64,000 nucleotides of DNA, from the NCBI RefSeq assembly GCF_018861005.1, contig NZ_JAHKQL010000023.1:31999-95998 (forward strand). Reading direction: 5' to 3'. The position numbers were made by a program, and so were the translations under genes. This document shows positions 6,775 through 15,408 of this stretch, one piece after another; position 1 is the stretch's first letter, and each line of letters starts with the position of its first letter. The notes below the pieces were generated by a model, which saw only the letters and a program-made list of their open reading frames with translations, had not been told where the DNA came from and searched no databases. This stretch comes from Polaribacter vadi. Its GTDB lineage: Bacteria > Bacteroidota > Bacteroidia > Flavobacteriales > Flavobacteriaceae.

Positions 6775-8541
6775 TTAAATTTTTGCTTGATAAGTATACA
6801 AGTCATAATATCTACCTTTTTTAGCAATCAATTCATCATGGTTACCTCTTTCTGCAATTTTACCAGCTTCAATTACCAAAATTTGATCTGCTTTTTTAAT
6901 GGTACTCAATCTGTGAGCAATAACAATTGTAGTTCTATCCTTTATTAATTCTGATAAACTTTTCTGAATTAAAGCTTCACTTTCTGTATCTAAACTAGAA
7001 GTAGCTTCATCTAAAATAAGAATTCTAGGATCAGCTAAAATTGCTCTTGCAATTGCTAATCTTTGTCTTTGTCCTCCTGATAATTTTACACCTCTTTCAC
7101 CAATTAATGTGTCTAAACCATTGTCAAATCTATCTGTAAACTCGTTTACATAAGCTGCTTTTACAGCATTTTGCAATTCTTCTTCAGTTGCATTTGGTCT
7201 TGGAAATAGAATATTTTCTCTGATTGTACCTTCAAACAAAAACTCATCTTGTAAAACAACACCTAAATTTTTACGATAACTAGATAATTTTACTTTAGAC
7301 ATATCTTGATTATCAATAGTAATTACACCTGATTTCGGATTTAAAAACGTGGCTGACAAACCAGCAATGGTAGATTTACCAGAACCAGAACTACCCACTA
7401 AAGCTGTTACAGAACCTGCAGGAACTTTAAAATTGATATTATGCAATACCTGTTTTCCTGCTTCATAAGCAAATGAAACATCATCAAAATTAATTTCTCC
7501 TTTTACATTTTTTAAAGCAATTGTCCTGTTTTCATTGTCTTCTTCTGCAGTCATATTCATTAACTCTTCTGTTCTGTCTAAACCAGCTAAAGCTTCTGTT
7601 AATTGACTACCAATATTACTCATTTGCACAATTGGAGCTACCATAAATGCCAAAAGAGTTGTAAACTTAAATAAATCACCAAAGGTCATTGTACCTTGAA
7701 TCATATAATAACCTCCAATGCCCATAACTCCTGTAGTGGCTACACCTATTAAAAAAGTAGATGAACTTGTCATAATAGCAGTAGCTGTCATACTTTTTTT
7801 AACATTGGTAAAAATATCTGCAACTCCTTTTTCAAATATCTTGCTTTCTTGCTCTTCTGCATTAAAAGCTTTTATTACTCGAATTCCGCCTAAAGTTTCT
7901 GTTAAACGCCCTTTAACTTCTGCATTAATTTTACCTCTAGCTCTAAAAATAGGGCGAATGTATTTGAAAGATTTTAATGCAATAAAACCAAAAATAGACA
8001 AAGGCACGAATGTAAAAAGTGTCATCCAAACATTCATTTTTATTAGAATTACTAATGTAATTATTGCTGTAAAAGAACCACCTATTAATTGTACTAAACC
8101 AGTACCTATTAAATTTCTTACCCCTTCTACATCACTCATAATTCTAGAAACCAATGCTCCAGATTTTGTGTTATCAAAAAAACTAATTGGCAGTGTTAAT
8201 ACTTTCTTTTGCACTTCTGCTCTTAATTCTGATATTAAATATTGTGCTTGAATACTTAATACTTTTGTCAACAAAAAAGAAGTAACTGCTTGTATTAAAA
8301 TTGCCCCAAGTACAATGGCTACTAATGTATACAATTGATTAAAGTCTTTATTTGGCACTACTTCATCAAACAAAACTTTACTTTGTAAGGGCAATACAAA
8401 ACCAGATAAACTTCTAATGATAATTAAAATTAACCCTAAAAAAACAAGATTTCTTCTGGGCCAAATAATGGTTTTAAAAGCTTGTTTTAAAGTAACTTTT
8501 GGTTTCTTTTTTTCTTTTGATGATTCTTTATAATGCTGCAT
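6775..8541 (-). CDS. ABC exporter, fused permease and ATPase (MsbA-like)
   Basis: 588 residues. The N-terminal type IV exporter domain has six membrane segments (residues ~30-315). The ATPase domain follows, with Walker A GSSGSGKST (383-391), Q-loop VVLQDEFLF (~428-436), signature LSGGQRQRLAIARA (~487-500), Walker B ILILDEATSSLD (~507-518) and H-loop IAHRLST (~541-547). All catalytic residues are present, so it is an active homodimeric half-transporter. The family flips lipids, lipid A core or drugs; the substrate cannot be read from sequence. TAAGTTTG at 8594-8601 is a likely promoter. Confidence 0.9.
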   Translation of the reverse strand: MQHYKESSKEKKKPKVTLKQAFKTIIWPRRNLVFLGLILIIIRSLSGFVLPLQSKVLFDEVVPNKDFNQLYTLVAIVLGAILIQAVTSFLLTKVLSIQAQYLISELRAEVQKKVLTLPISFFDNTKSGALVSRIMSDVEGVRNLIGTGLVQLIGGSFTAIITLVILIKMNVWMTLFTFVPLSIFGFIALKSFKYIRPIFRARGKINAEVKGRLTETLGGIRVIKAFNAEEQESKIFEKGVADIFTNVKKSMTATAIMTSSSTFLIGVATTGVMGIGGYYMIQGTMTFGDLFKFTTLLAFMVAPIVQMSNIGSQLTEALAGLDRTEELMNMTAEEDNENRTIALKNVKGEINFDDVSFAYEAGKQVLHNINFKVPAGSVTALVGSSGSGKSTIAGLSATFLNPKSGVITIDNQDMSKVKLSSYRKNLGVVLQDEFLFEGTIRENILFPRPNATEEELQNAVKAAYVNEFTDRFDNGLDTLIGERGVKLSGGQRQRLAIARAILADPRILILDEATSSLDTESEALIQKSLSELIKDRTTIVIAHRLSTIKKADQILVIEAGKIAERGNHDELIAKKGRYYDLYTYQAKI

Positions 8542-8593
8542 AAACTTTTAATTGTCAATTTATATGCCATTAGAAATTATTATGACAGATGTG

Positions 8594-8601
8594 CAAACTT
8601 A
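8594..8601 (-). promoter_or_regulatory. -7 promoter element TAAGTTTG (minus strand)
   Basis: Fits TAnnTTTG, 52 bp before the ABC exporter start. It lies just downstream, in the minus direction, of the palindrome at 8604-8648, so the exporter is probably separated transcriptionally from acs. Confidence 0.45.
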
Positions 8602-8603
8602 CC

Positions 8604-8648
8604 AAAAAAGACCTGTCAGGTTTTAAAAATCTGACAAGTCTTTTTTTT
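8604..8648. repeat. Palindromic repeat P1 (terminator-like)
   Basis: AAAAAAGACxTGTCAG-x-TTTT pairs with AAAA-x-CTGACAxGTCTTTTTT. A/T runs on both sides make it a bidirectional terminator. It belongs to a family of four in this window (also 8800-8825, 15373-15399, 16612-16644) sharing the core (A/T)CAxG-TTTT-x-AAAA-C. Confidence 0.75.
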
Positions 8649-8677
8649 GATGATTCAATTCGTTAGCAAACTAGCCT

Positions 8678-8767
8678 GCGTGAGCGATAGAAACGACATC
8701 CTTTTTGCTTTTTCAGCAAAAAGATATAGTGGATAGCGCAGTTTTTGTTTTTCACAAAAACACGCCC
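8678..8767. repeat. Structured repeat element, copy A
   Basis: This element closely matches 62497-62578: GCGTnAGCGATnGAAAnGnCATCC, a T-rich hairpin, GATATARTGGAWAGCGC, a second hairpin, then CGCCC. Predicted pairings are an outer stem GCGT(G)/(C)ACGC (8678-8682 with 8761-8765), hairpin 1 CTTTTTGC/GCAAAAAG (8701-8708 with 8716-8723) and hairpin 2 GTTTTTGT/ACAAAAAC (8741-8748 with 8754-8761). CAATTC at 8656-8661 can also pair with GAATTG at 8775-8780. It sits downstream of acs on the minus strand. No open frame is seen in it. Confidence 0.75.
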
Positions 8768-8799
8768 TAAAATAGAATTGACCTTTAATTACCAAAACT

Positions 8800-8825
8800 C
8801 TACAAGGTTTTAAAAACCTTGCAGG
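8800..8825. repeat. Palindromic repeat P2
   Basis: C-TA-CAAGGTTTT pairs with AAAACCTTG-CA-GG. It lies 7 bp past the acs stop codon and is probably the acs operon's transcript-end hairpin. The same core is found at 15373-15399. Confidence 0.7.
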
Positions 8826-8831
8826 TAACCA

Positions 8832-10739
8832 TTACAAACGATTGTCTATAATACTTTGCACAACTTCAGGATTTAACAATGTACTTGTGTCTCCTAAATT
8901 ATTCATATCATCAGAAGCTATTTTACGCAAAATACGACGCATAATTTTTCCTGAACGTGTTTTTGGCAATCCTTCTGAAAACTGAATTTTATCTAGTTTG
9001 GCAATTGGACCAATTTTTTCTGAAATGGCTTGATTGATTTCTTTGCGCAAATTATCGTGATTTCTGCTTTCGCCTGTATCTTTTAGAATTACATAACCAT
9101 ATAATGCACTTCCTTTAATATCGTGTGGAAAACCGACAATGGCAGATTCTGCAACTGCTGGATGCTCATTAATAGCATCTTCTATTGGTGCTGTACCTAA
9201 ATTATGACCAGAAACTATAATTACATCGTCTACTCTACCTGTAATTCTGTAATAGCCAACCTCGTCTCGTAAAGCGCCATCTCCTGTAAAATATTTATTC
9301 TCGAAAGCTGAAAAATAGGTTTCTTTATAACGTTGATGATTGCCCCAAATGGTTCTAGCAATACTTGGCCAAGGATGTTTGATACACAATCTACCTTCTA
9401 CTTGATTTCCTTTTAATTCTTGTCCATTTTCATCCATTAAAGCTGGTTGTATTCCTATAAAAGGTAAGGTTGCATACGTTGGTTTTGTAGGAGTTACATA
9501 AGGAATTGGAGTAATCATCATTCCACCAGTTTCTGTTTGCCACCAAGTATCTATAATTGGGCTATTCTTTTTACCAACATTATCATTATACCAATGCCAA
9601 GCTTCTTCATTAATAGGTTCACCTACAGAACCTAATACTTTTAAGGATGATAAATCGTATTTATCAACCAATTCTGTTCCGTGTTTTGCTAATGCTCTAA
9701 TGGCTGTTGGTGCTGTATAAAATTGATTGACTTTATGTTTTTCTACAATTTGCCAAAATCTACCAAAATCTGGATAACTTGGTACACCTTCAAACATTAC
9801 TGTTGTGGCTCCATTTGCTAAAGGACCATATACAATGTAAGAATGACCAGTAATCCAACCAATATCTGCTGTACACCAGTACACATCATTTTCTTTGTAT
9901 TGAAACGCATTTTTAAAAGTATAAGCAGCGTAAACCATATAACCTGCAGTTGTATGTACCATTCCTTTTGGCATTCCTGTAGAACCAGAAGTATATAAAA
10001 TAAATAAAGGATCTTCTGCATTCATAGTTTCTGCTTCACACTCTATAGAAGCATTATCTAATAAAGGTTGTAACCATTGGTCTCTACCTTCTTTCATTAC
10101 AATATCTGAATTAATTCTTTTTGCAACCAAAACATTTTCTACACAAGTACAGTTTTCTAAAGCATCATCTACAATTCCTTTTAAATCGATTGTTTTAGAA
10201 CCTCTGAAAGAACCATCTGCTGTAATTACCATTTTACAATCTGCATCATTAATTCTTGTTGCTAAAGCTGATGCTGAAAACCCTGCAAAAACCACTGAAT
10301 GTATGGCTCCAATTCTTGCACAAGCTAAAGTTGCAATTGCCAATTCAGGAATCATTGGTACATAAATACACACTCGATCGCCTTTTTGAATTCCGTTTTC
10401 TTTTAAAACATTCGCAAACTGATTTACTCTTTGATGTAATTGTTTATAAGTAATATGTTGCGCTTTTTCATCAGGATTATTAGGCTCGAATAAAATAGCT
10501 GTTTTATTGGCTCTTGTTGCCAAATGCCTATCAATACAGTTTTCTGTAATGTTTAATTGTGCTCCTTCAAACCATTTTACTTCAGGTTTTGTAAAATCCC
10601 ATTCTAGAACTTTATCCCATTTTTTACGCCATAAAAAATGTTCTTCTGCTATTTCTTCCCAAAAATTTTCAGGTTCTCTAACAGATTTTCTATATACTTG
10701 ATAATATTCTTCTAAATGTTTTATGTGATAATTACTCAT
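8832..10739 (-). CDS. acs: Acetyl-CoA synthetase (AMP-forming)
   Basis: 635 residues, full length for the family. It activates acetate with ATP and CoA to acetyl-CoA through acetyl-AMP. The adenylation P-loop YTSGSTGMPKGMVH, the segment WWQTETGGMMITP, the hinge region YRITGRVDDVI and the C-terminal PKTRSGKIMRR motif are all present; Lys598 of the last is the conserved catalytic and acetylatable lysine. It is the third gene of a minus-strand operon behind DUF4212 and the ActP-type symporter (16-bp gap), so the cluster imports and activates acetate. The 3' end is followed by palindrome P2. Confidence 0.97.
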   Translation of the reverse strand: MSNYHIKHLEEYYQVYRKSVREPENFWEEIAEEHFLWRKKWDKVLEWDFTKPEVKWFEGAQLNITENCIDRHLATRANKTAILFEPNNPDEKAQHITYKQLHQRVNQFANVLKENGIQKGDRVCIYVPMIPELAIATLACARIGAIHSVVFAGFSASALATRINDADCKMVITADGSFRGSKTIDLKGIVDDALENCTCVENVLVAKRINSDIVMKEGRDQWLQPLLDNASIECEAETMNAEDPLFILYTSGSTGMPKGMVHTTAGYMVYAAYTFKNAFQYKENDVYWCTADIGWITGHSYIVYGPLANGATTVMFEGVPSYPDFGRFWQIVEKHKVNQFYTAPTAIRALAKHGTELVDKYDLSSLKVLGSVGEPINEEAWHWYNDNVGKKNSPIIDTWWQTETGGMMITPIPYVTPTKPTYATLPFIGIQPALMDENGQELKGNQVEGRLCIKHPWPSIARTIWGNHQRYKETYFSAFENKYFTGDGALRDEVGYYRITGRVDDVIIVSGHNLGTAPIEDAINEHPAVAESAIVGFPHDIKGSALYGYVILKDTGESRNHDNLRKEINQAISEKIGPIAKLDKIQFSEGLPKTRSGKIMRRILRKIASDDMNNLGDTSTLLNPEVVQSIIDNRL

Positions 10740-10755
10740 TACTTAGTTTATAGTT

Positions 10756-12444
10756 TTAGTGATTATGTGCTTCTCCTGCTCCACTTGGTATTCTAATATT
10801 TTCTACAATCTCTTGTACTTCTTTTGGAGGTGCTACTGTAAATCTAGAAACAATAATCGAAATTATAAAATTAATTGCCATTGCAACTGTTCCAAATCCT
10901 TCAGGTGATACTCCAAACCACCAATCTTCTTTTGTTCCTCCTCCAAACCAATCGAATTTAAATTTTAGCATATAGAAAAGCATCAGTAAAATTCCTATTA
11001 TCATTCCTAAAATTGCGCCTTCCTTATTCATTCTTTTATCAAAAATACCCAAAATTATTGCTGGAAAAAAAGAAGCAGCTGCCAAACCAAAAGCCAAAGC
11101 CACTGTTGCTGCCACAAAATCTGGTGGATTGATTCCAAAATACCCTGCAACACAAACAGCAACTACTGCAGATAATCTTGCTGCAATTAACTCACCCTTT
11201 TCTGTAATGTTTGGGTTAATCATTTTCTTAATTAAATCATGAGAAACTGATGCAGAAATCACCAATAACAAACCTGCTGCTGTAGATAATGCAGCTGCTA
11301 AAGCTCCTGCTGCAACTAAAGCTATTACCCAGTTTGGTAAACCTGCAATTTCTGGATTTGCTAAAACCATAATGTCTTTATCAACAATTAATTCATTTTT
11401 TTTAGCATCTGCCAGATACTGAACTAAACCATCATTATTTTTATCTTCAAATTGTATTAATCCTGTTTTTTCCCAGTTCCCAAACCATTCTGGCATTTTT
11501 TCATATTCTTTATTACTTACAGTTTCAATTAAATTTGTTCTAGAAAACACAGAAATTGCTGGTGCTGTTGTATATAGAATTGCAATTAATAACAATGCCC
11601 AACCTGCTGATTTACGAGCGTCAGCCACTTTTTTAACTGTGAAAAAACGAACAATTACGTGTGGCAAACCTGCTGTGCCAAACATTAAAGCTCCTGTAAT
11701 TAAGAAAACATCTAAAGTAGATTTACTTCCTGAAGTATATTCTTCAAAGCCTAATTCTCTATGCAAACCATCTAATTTATCTAACAAATAAACTCCATTT
11801 TCATCTGCACCACCAAAACCTAACTGCGGAATTGGATTACCAGTCATTTGAATTGATATAAAAATTGCTGGCACCATAAATGCAAAAATCAACACACAAT
11901 ATTGTGCAACTTGCGTGTATGTAATTCCTTTCATACCCCCTAAAACTGCATAGAACAAAACGATTATCATCCCAATAATTACACCTGTATTGATATCAAC
12001 CTCTAAAAAACGAGAAAAAACCAGGCCTACTCCTCTCATTTGACCAGCTACATATGTAAATGAAACTAAAAGCGCACAAAAAACAGCTACACTTCTTGCT
12101 ACATTAGAATAATATCTGTCTCCAATAAAATCTGGCACTGTAAATTTGCCAAACTTTCTTAAATAAGGTGCTAGTAAAAGTGCTAATAAAACATAACCTC
12201 CTGTCCAACCCATTAAATAAACAGAGCCATCATAACCATTAAAGGATATTAAACCTGCCATAGAAATAAAGGAAGCTGCAGACATCCAGTCTGCTGCTGT
12301 AGCTAAACCGTTTGCTAATGGAGAAACACCACCACCAGCAACATAAAATTCTTTTGTAGATCCTGCTCTTGTCCAAATTGCAATACCTATATATAGTGTA
12401 AAAGTGATTCCTACTAAAATCCATGTCCAAACTTGAATACTCAT
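10756..12444 (-). CDS. actP: Cation/acetate symporter, SSS family
   Basis: 562 residues with about 13 membrane segments and a periplasmic or cytoplasmic insert around residues 285-370. N-terminal GSTKEFYVAGGGVSPLANGLATAADWMSAASFISMAG is diagnostic of ActP-like sodium:solute symporters. It should import acetate, or another short carboxylate, with Na+ or H+. It sits between DUF4212 (11-bp gap) and acs (16-bp gap), the standard order of the Bacteroidota acetate operon. The symbol rests on family and context; pyruvate or propionate transport cannot be excluded. Confidence 0.88.
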   Translation of the reverse strand: MSIQVWTWILVGITFTLYIGIAIWTRAGSTKEFYVAGGGVSPLANGLATAADWMSAASFISMAGLISFNGYDGSVYLMGWTGGYVLLALLLAPYLRKFGKFTVPDFIGDRYYSNVARSVAVFCALLVSFTYVAGQMRGVGLVFSRFLEVDINTGVIIGMIIVLFYAVLGGMKGITYTQVAQYCVLIFAFMVPAIFISIQMTGNPIPQLGFGGADENGVYLLDKLDGLHRELGFEEYTSGSKSTLDVFLITGALMFGTAGLPHVIVRFFTVKKVADARKSAGWALLLIAILYTTAPAISVFSRTNLIETVSNKEYEKMPEWFGNWEKTGLIQFEDKNNDGLVQYLADAKKNELIVDKDIMVLANPEIAGLPNWVIALVAAGALAAALSTAAGLLLVISASVSHDLIKKMINPNITEKGELIAARLSAVVAVCVAGYFGINPPDFVAATVALAFGLAAASFFPAIILGIFDKRMNKEGAILGMIIGILLMLFYMLKFKFDWFGGGTKEDWWFGVSPEGFGTVAMAINFIISIIVSRFTVAPPKEVQEIVENIRIPSGAGEAHNH

Positions 12445-12455
12445 AATTTTAAATT

Positions 12456-12713
12456 TTATTTTTCGTTAAACCCAAATTCTTTATCCAACTTATTCATCAA
12501 TTTTATATAAACAAAAATGAGTATTACAAACACATAAATTGATCCCTGTTGTGCAAACCAAAAACCCAATTTAAAGCCACCCATTCTTAAATTATTTAAT
12601 TGATCAACCAATAAAATTCCGAATACGAATGAAACAAAAAACCAAATGCTTAAAAGTATCGTTAAATATTTTAAATTCTTTTTCCAATATTTTTTCTCTT
12701 TTAGTTTATTCAT
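12456..12713 (-). CDS. DUF4212 small membrane subunit of the acetate symporter
   Basis: 85 residues with two membrane helices (residues ~16-36 and ~53-71) and charged ends. DUF4212 proteins are found almost only beside ActP-type symporters and are thought to be an accessory subunit, sometimes called the putative solute:sodium symporter small subunit. The motif KKYWKKNLKYLTILLSIWF and the GFWFAQQGSIYVFVILIFVY helix are typical. It is first in the operon and probably sets its transcription start; no TAnnTTTG element was recognised in the 61-bp divergent gap to 12775. Confidence 0.85.
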   Translation of the reverse strand: MNKLKEKKYWKKNLKYLTILLSIWFFVSFVFGILLVDQLNNLRMGGFKLGFWFAQQGSIYVFVILIFVYIKLMNKLDKEFGFNEK

Positions 12714-12774
12714 TACTTCTAATTAAGGTTAAATTATTAATTTATTTTTAAATATCTACTTTTTTTATTTTATA

Positions 12775-13575
12775 TTGAAGATTATAAATATAATTAGTTT
12801 TTTATTGATTTTTGATGTCTTTGTACAATACTGGTATATTATTGTACTTTTTTTTTTAGTTGCACTGCTCTATTCTTCAGTCGGTTTTGGTGGTGGATCT
12901 AGTTATTTAGCTATTTTAGCCTTAACAAGCATCGTTTTTACACAAATTAGAGCAACTGCTCTTTTATGTAATATTGTTGTGGTATCTAGCAATGTTTTGT
13001 TATTCCATCAACAAAGAAAAATTAATTGGAAAAAAATAATACCGCTTGTTTTATTAAGTATTCCGCTTGCTTTTTTAGGTGGAAAATTAAAAATCAATCA
13101 AAATTTATTTTTTATTCTTTTAGGATTCACCTTGCTCTTTGCTGCAATTACCATGTGGATTTCTAAAAAAATTCTTACTTCGGATAAACAAAAATCAACA
13201 TCAAACTCAATTAAAAATGCGAGTTTTGGTGGAATTATTGGTTTTATTTCTGGAATGGTTGGTATTGGAGGTGGAATTTTTTTAGCTCCTCTTTTACATT
13301 TAACAAATTGGGATACTCCTAAAAAAATTGCAGCAACTGCTAGTATTTTTATTTTAGTGAACTCAATAGCTGGTTTATTGGGCCAATATTCAAACCCAGA
13401 TTTTATAATTGATTGGCACTTAACTTCTGTTTTATTAATTACCGTTTTTATTGGCGGTCAAATTGGTAGCAGAATGAGCAATAATTATTTTACACCTATT
13501 CAACTAAAAAAAGCAACCGCTATTTTGATAGCCTTTGTAAGTCTTAGAATTTTATTTAAATATCTTTCACTTTAA
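12775..13575 (+). CDS. TauE/SafE family sulfite/organic anion exporter
   Basis: 266 residues, about eight membrane helices in two halves. Each half carries the family's glycine motif: SSVGFGGGSSYLAIL (residues ~35-50) and SGMVGIGGGIFLAPLL (~160-175). It exports sulfite or small sulfonates or organic anions by family; the substrate is unknown here. No ATG precedes the conserved part, so translation must start at TTG; 12775 is used, and a second TTG at 12805 would remove ten hydrophobic residues. It is followed 30 bp later by the promoter of the TerC gene. Confidence 0.85.
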   Translation: MKIINIISFLLIFDVFVQYWYIIVLFFLVALLYSSVGFGGGSSYLAILALTSIVFTQIRATALLCNIVVVSSNVLLFHQQRKINWKKIIPLVLLSIPLAFLGGKLKINQNLFFILLGFTLLFAAITMWISKKILTSDKQKSTSNSIKNASFGGIIGFISGMVGIGGGIFLAPLLHLTNWDTPKKIAATASIFILVNSIAGLLGQYSNPDFIIDWHLTSVLLITVFIGGQIGSRMSNNYFTPIQLKKATAILIAFVSLRILFKYLSL

Positions 13576-13599
13576 AATTCATTTATAGAGGTTTTTAAA

Positions 13600-13607
13600 T
13601 ATATTTG
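13600..13607 (+). promoter_or_regulatory. -7 promoter element TATATTTG
   Basis: Matches TAnnTTTG. Its last three bases are the TTG of an alternative upstream start for the TerC gene, which argues that translation really begins at the ATG at 13641. Confidence 0.45.
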
Positions 13608-13640
13608 AAATCTCAATTTAACGCATCAAAAAAAAATAAA

Positions 13641-14435
13641 ATGTTAGGAATTATTTTTACCTTATTAATGCTAGTGCTTTTACAAGCCGTTTTAGGATTC
13701 GACAATTTATTGTACATTTCTTTAGAATCTAAAAAAGCACCAGAAGCAGATCAAAAAAAAGTTAGAAAAACAGGAATTTTAATTGCCATTGTTCTTAGAA
13801 TTGTTTTGTTATTTGTACTTGTTTCTATTATCGACTTTTTTCAAGAACCTTTTTCTTTTTTATCAGGTGAAATTGAAGATATTATCCATTTTGCATTTAA
13901 TGGTCACAGTATTATTGTTCTTTTAGGTGGTGGTTTTATTATTTATACAGCCATTAAAGAAATTTGGCATATGATTTCTACCAAAGGTTTAGAGGTTGAT
14001 GATATGGCTACTGAAAAAAAATCTAAATCTGCAAATGCAGTAATTACTAGTATTGTAATTATGAATTTAGTTTTCTCTTTCGACTCAATTTTAGCTGCAA
14101 TTGGTTTAACCAGCGAAATTGAAAATCCTACAACCGCTTTTATAGTGATGGCTATTGCTATTGTAATAAGTGGTTTATTAATGCTTATTATGGCTGATAG
14201 AATTTCTACTTTTTTATCTAAAAATAGAATGTATGAGGTTTTAGGTTTGTTTATATTATTTATTGTTGGAATTATGCTAGTTACAGAAGGTGGCCATTTA
14301 GCACATTTAAAACTTTTCGGAAACGAAATTGTACCAATGAGTAAAACAACGTTCTATTTTGTGTTGGCTATTTTAATTATTGTAGATGTTGTACAAGGTA
14401 GATATCAAAAGAAATTACTTTCTGAAAAAAAATAA
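13641..14435 (+). CDS. TerC/YkoY family integral membrane protein
   Basis: 264 residues from the ATG at 13641, chosen because MLGIIFTLLMLVLLQAVLGFDN is the family's usual start; a TTG at 13605 lies inside a promoter-like TATATTTG. Seven or so helices carry the two TerC signatures with conserved acidic residues: LGFDNLLYISLES near residue 20 and FSFDSILAAIGLT near residue 145. TerC proteins are linked to tellurite resistance and to manganese export. There are no tellurium genes around, so metal-ion homeostasis is the likelier role. A strong terminator follows. Confidence 0.88.
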   Translation: MLGIIFTLLMLVLLQAVLGFDNLLYISLESKKAPEADQKKVRKTGILIAIVLRIVLLFVLVSIIDFFQEPFSFLSGEIEDIIHFAFNGHSIIVLLGGGFIIYTAIKEIWHMISTKGLEVDDMATEKKSKSANAVITSIVIMNLVFSFDSILAAIGLTSEIENPTTAFIVMAIAIVISGLLMLIMADRISTFLSKNRMYEVLGLFILFIVGIMLVTEGGHLAHLKLFGNEIVPMSKTTFYFVLAILIIVDVVQGRYQKKLLSEKK

Positions 14436-14443
14436 TAATTAAT

Positions 14444-14477
14444 AAAAAACCGTTACTTACTTAGTAACGGTTTTTTT
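14444..14477. terminator. Bidirectional hairpin terminator
   Basis: AAAAACCGTTAC pairs perfectly with GTAACGGTTTTT around a 7-base loop. The T-run overlaps the stop codon (14476-14478) of the converging minus-strand gene. Confidence 0.9.
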
Positions 14478-14844
14478 ATTGTATTTCATCAATAGAATCT
14501 TGTAGTCTTTTTATGATGATTTGTTTAATTCTTCTATTAAATTCGGATGAATTGTTTTGATAAATTTCATATTCATCCATAGAAAAATGACCTAAAATTG
14601 TACCTAAAATTTGATTTTTAAATTGTAAATCTTTTTCTAAAACAGATTTTATTTTTCCTCTTTTCTTTTGTTCTGATAATATTGAAAAATCAACTTTTCT
14701 TTTTATTAAATACGTTTTAAAAAAAGCAATTAACAATGTGTGTTGCATTTTAATAATTGGTCTTAAAACCGTGTTTTGAAAAGTTTCTGTTTCTGTAGTA
14801 CTTTCACTAACTAAATCCGATAAAATTGGTCTTTCTTTTTTCAT
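14476..14844 (-). CDS. Conserved flavobacterial protein of unknown function (~120 aa)
   Basis: 122 residues, mostly alpha-helical and soluble. The recognisable core is ETFQNTVLRPIIKMQHTLLIAFFKTYLI, then LEKDLQFKNQILGTILGHFSMDEYEIY and a basic C-terminal helix. I recall similar short flavobacterial proteins being labelled glyoxalase in databases; nothing here shows a glyoxalase fold or metal ligands, so I give no function. Its start overlaps the stop of the upstream gene by 4 bp (ATGA), so the two are translationally coupled. Its stop sits in the T-run of a terminator. Confidence 0.75.
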   Translation of the reverse strand: MKKERPILSDLVSESTTETETFQNTVLRPIIKMQHTLLIAFFKTYLIKRKVDFSILSEQKKRGKIKSVLEKDLQFKNQILGTILGHFSMDEYEIYQNNSSEFNRRIKQIIIKRLQDSIDEIQ

Positions 14845-15320
14845 CTATCTAACAATTCATCTAATTCCAATTGATAATCATATTGCAAATCTTCGTGTAA
14901 TTTTTCAATCGCTTTTTTTATCATTCTTACTTGAGCGTCAAACACATTTTGCAAACGCTGACTTCTGTTTATAGAAGGTTTCATTTCTTTTAATTTCTTG
15001 CAGAAATACAAAAGCAATTCAGTTTCTGTTTCTTTCTTTTTAGAATATCTGATAAACTTTTTGGTAAGCGATAAAATTTTACGCACACTTTTTCTGATGT
15101 AAAAATAACTCTTGGTATTTATATCAGAAAACTGCTCATCCATTTGATCTTTAATAGATTGAATATAACCTTCTTCATTATGAGATTCGAATAATAAATA
15201 AGTTAATAACTCTTTATTTTCTTTCTTAAATCTTGATAAATGCAAGCACAACTCTTTTAACTCATCTGCAGATTTATGAGATAATTCGTCTTTGAGTTGT
15301 TTTATAGTTACTGCTTTCAA
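14841..15320 (-). CDS. Conserved hypothetical helical protein
   Basis: 159 residues, lysine- and glutamate-rich, with long amphipathic helices and likely coiled coil (IKQLKDELSHKSADELKELCLHLSRFKKENKELL). No catalytic motif, membrane segment or signal peptide is seen. I do not recognise the family. It is coupled to the next gene by an ATGA overlap, and the pair lies between a terminator and palindrome P3, so it probably forms its own two-gene unit or the tail of the fabV transcript. Confidence 0.75.
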   Translation of the reverse strand: MKAVTIKQLKDELSHKSADELKELCLHLSRFKKENKELLTYLLFESHNEEGYIQSIKDQMDEQFSDINTKSYFYIRKSVRKILSLTKKFIRYSKKKETETELLLYFCKKLKEMKPSINRSQRLQNVFDAQVRMIKKAIEKLHEDLQYDYQLELDELLDR

Positions 15321-15372
15321 ATATAATTTTGTTTAACTTATGATAATAAGTTTAAGATGAAAAAAGGAAAAA

Positions 15373-15399
15373 CCTACAAGGTTTTGAAAACCTTGCAGG
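15373..15399. repeat. Palindromic repeat P3
   Basis: CCTACAAGGTTTT-G-AAAACCTTGCAGG: 13-base arms with a single mismatch (A opposite C) around one central base. It lies 9 bp past the fabV stop on the minus strand and probably ends its transcript. Confidence 0.75.
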
Positions 15400-15408
15400 A
15401 AAATATTT

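Noticed and set aside
7718..8251. 177-codon plus-strand frame inside the ABC exporter
   Set aside because: Antisense shadow of the transmembrane domain; the coding strand has all exporter motifs.
8660..8780. tRNA or other known RNA gene in the GC-richer patch
   Set aside because: No acceptor/anticodon arrangement; it is instead the repeat shared with 62497-62578.
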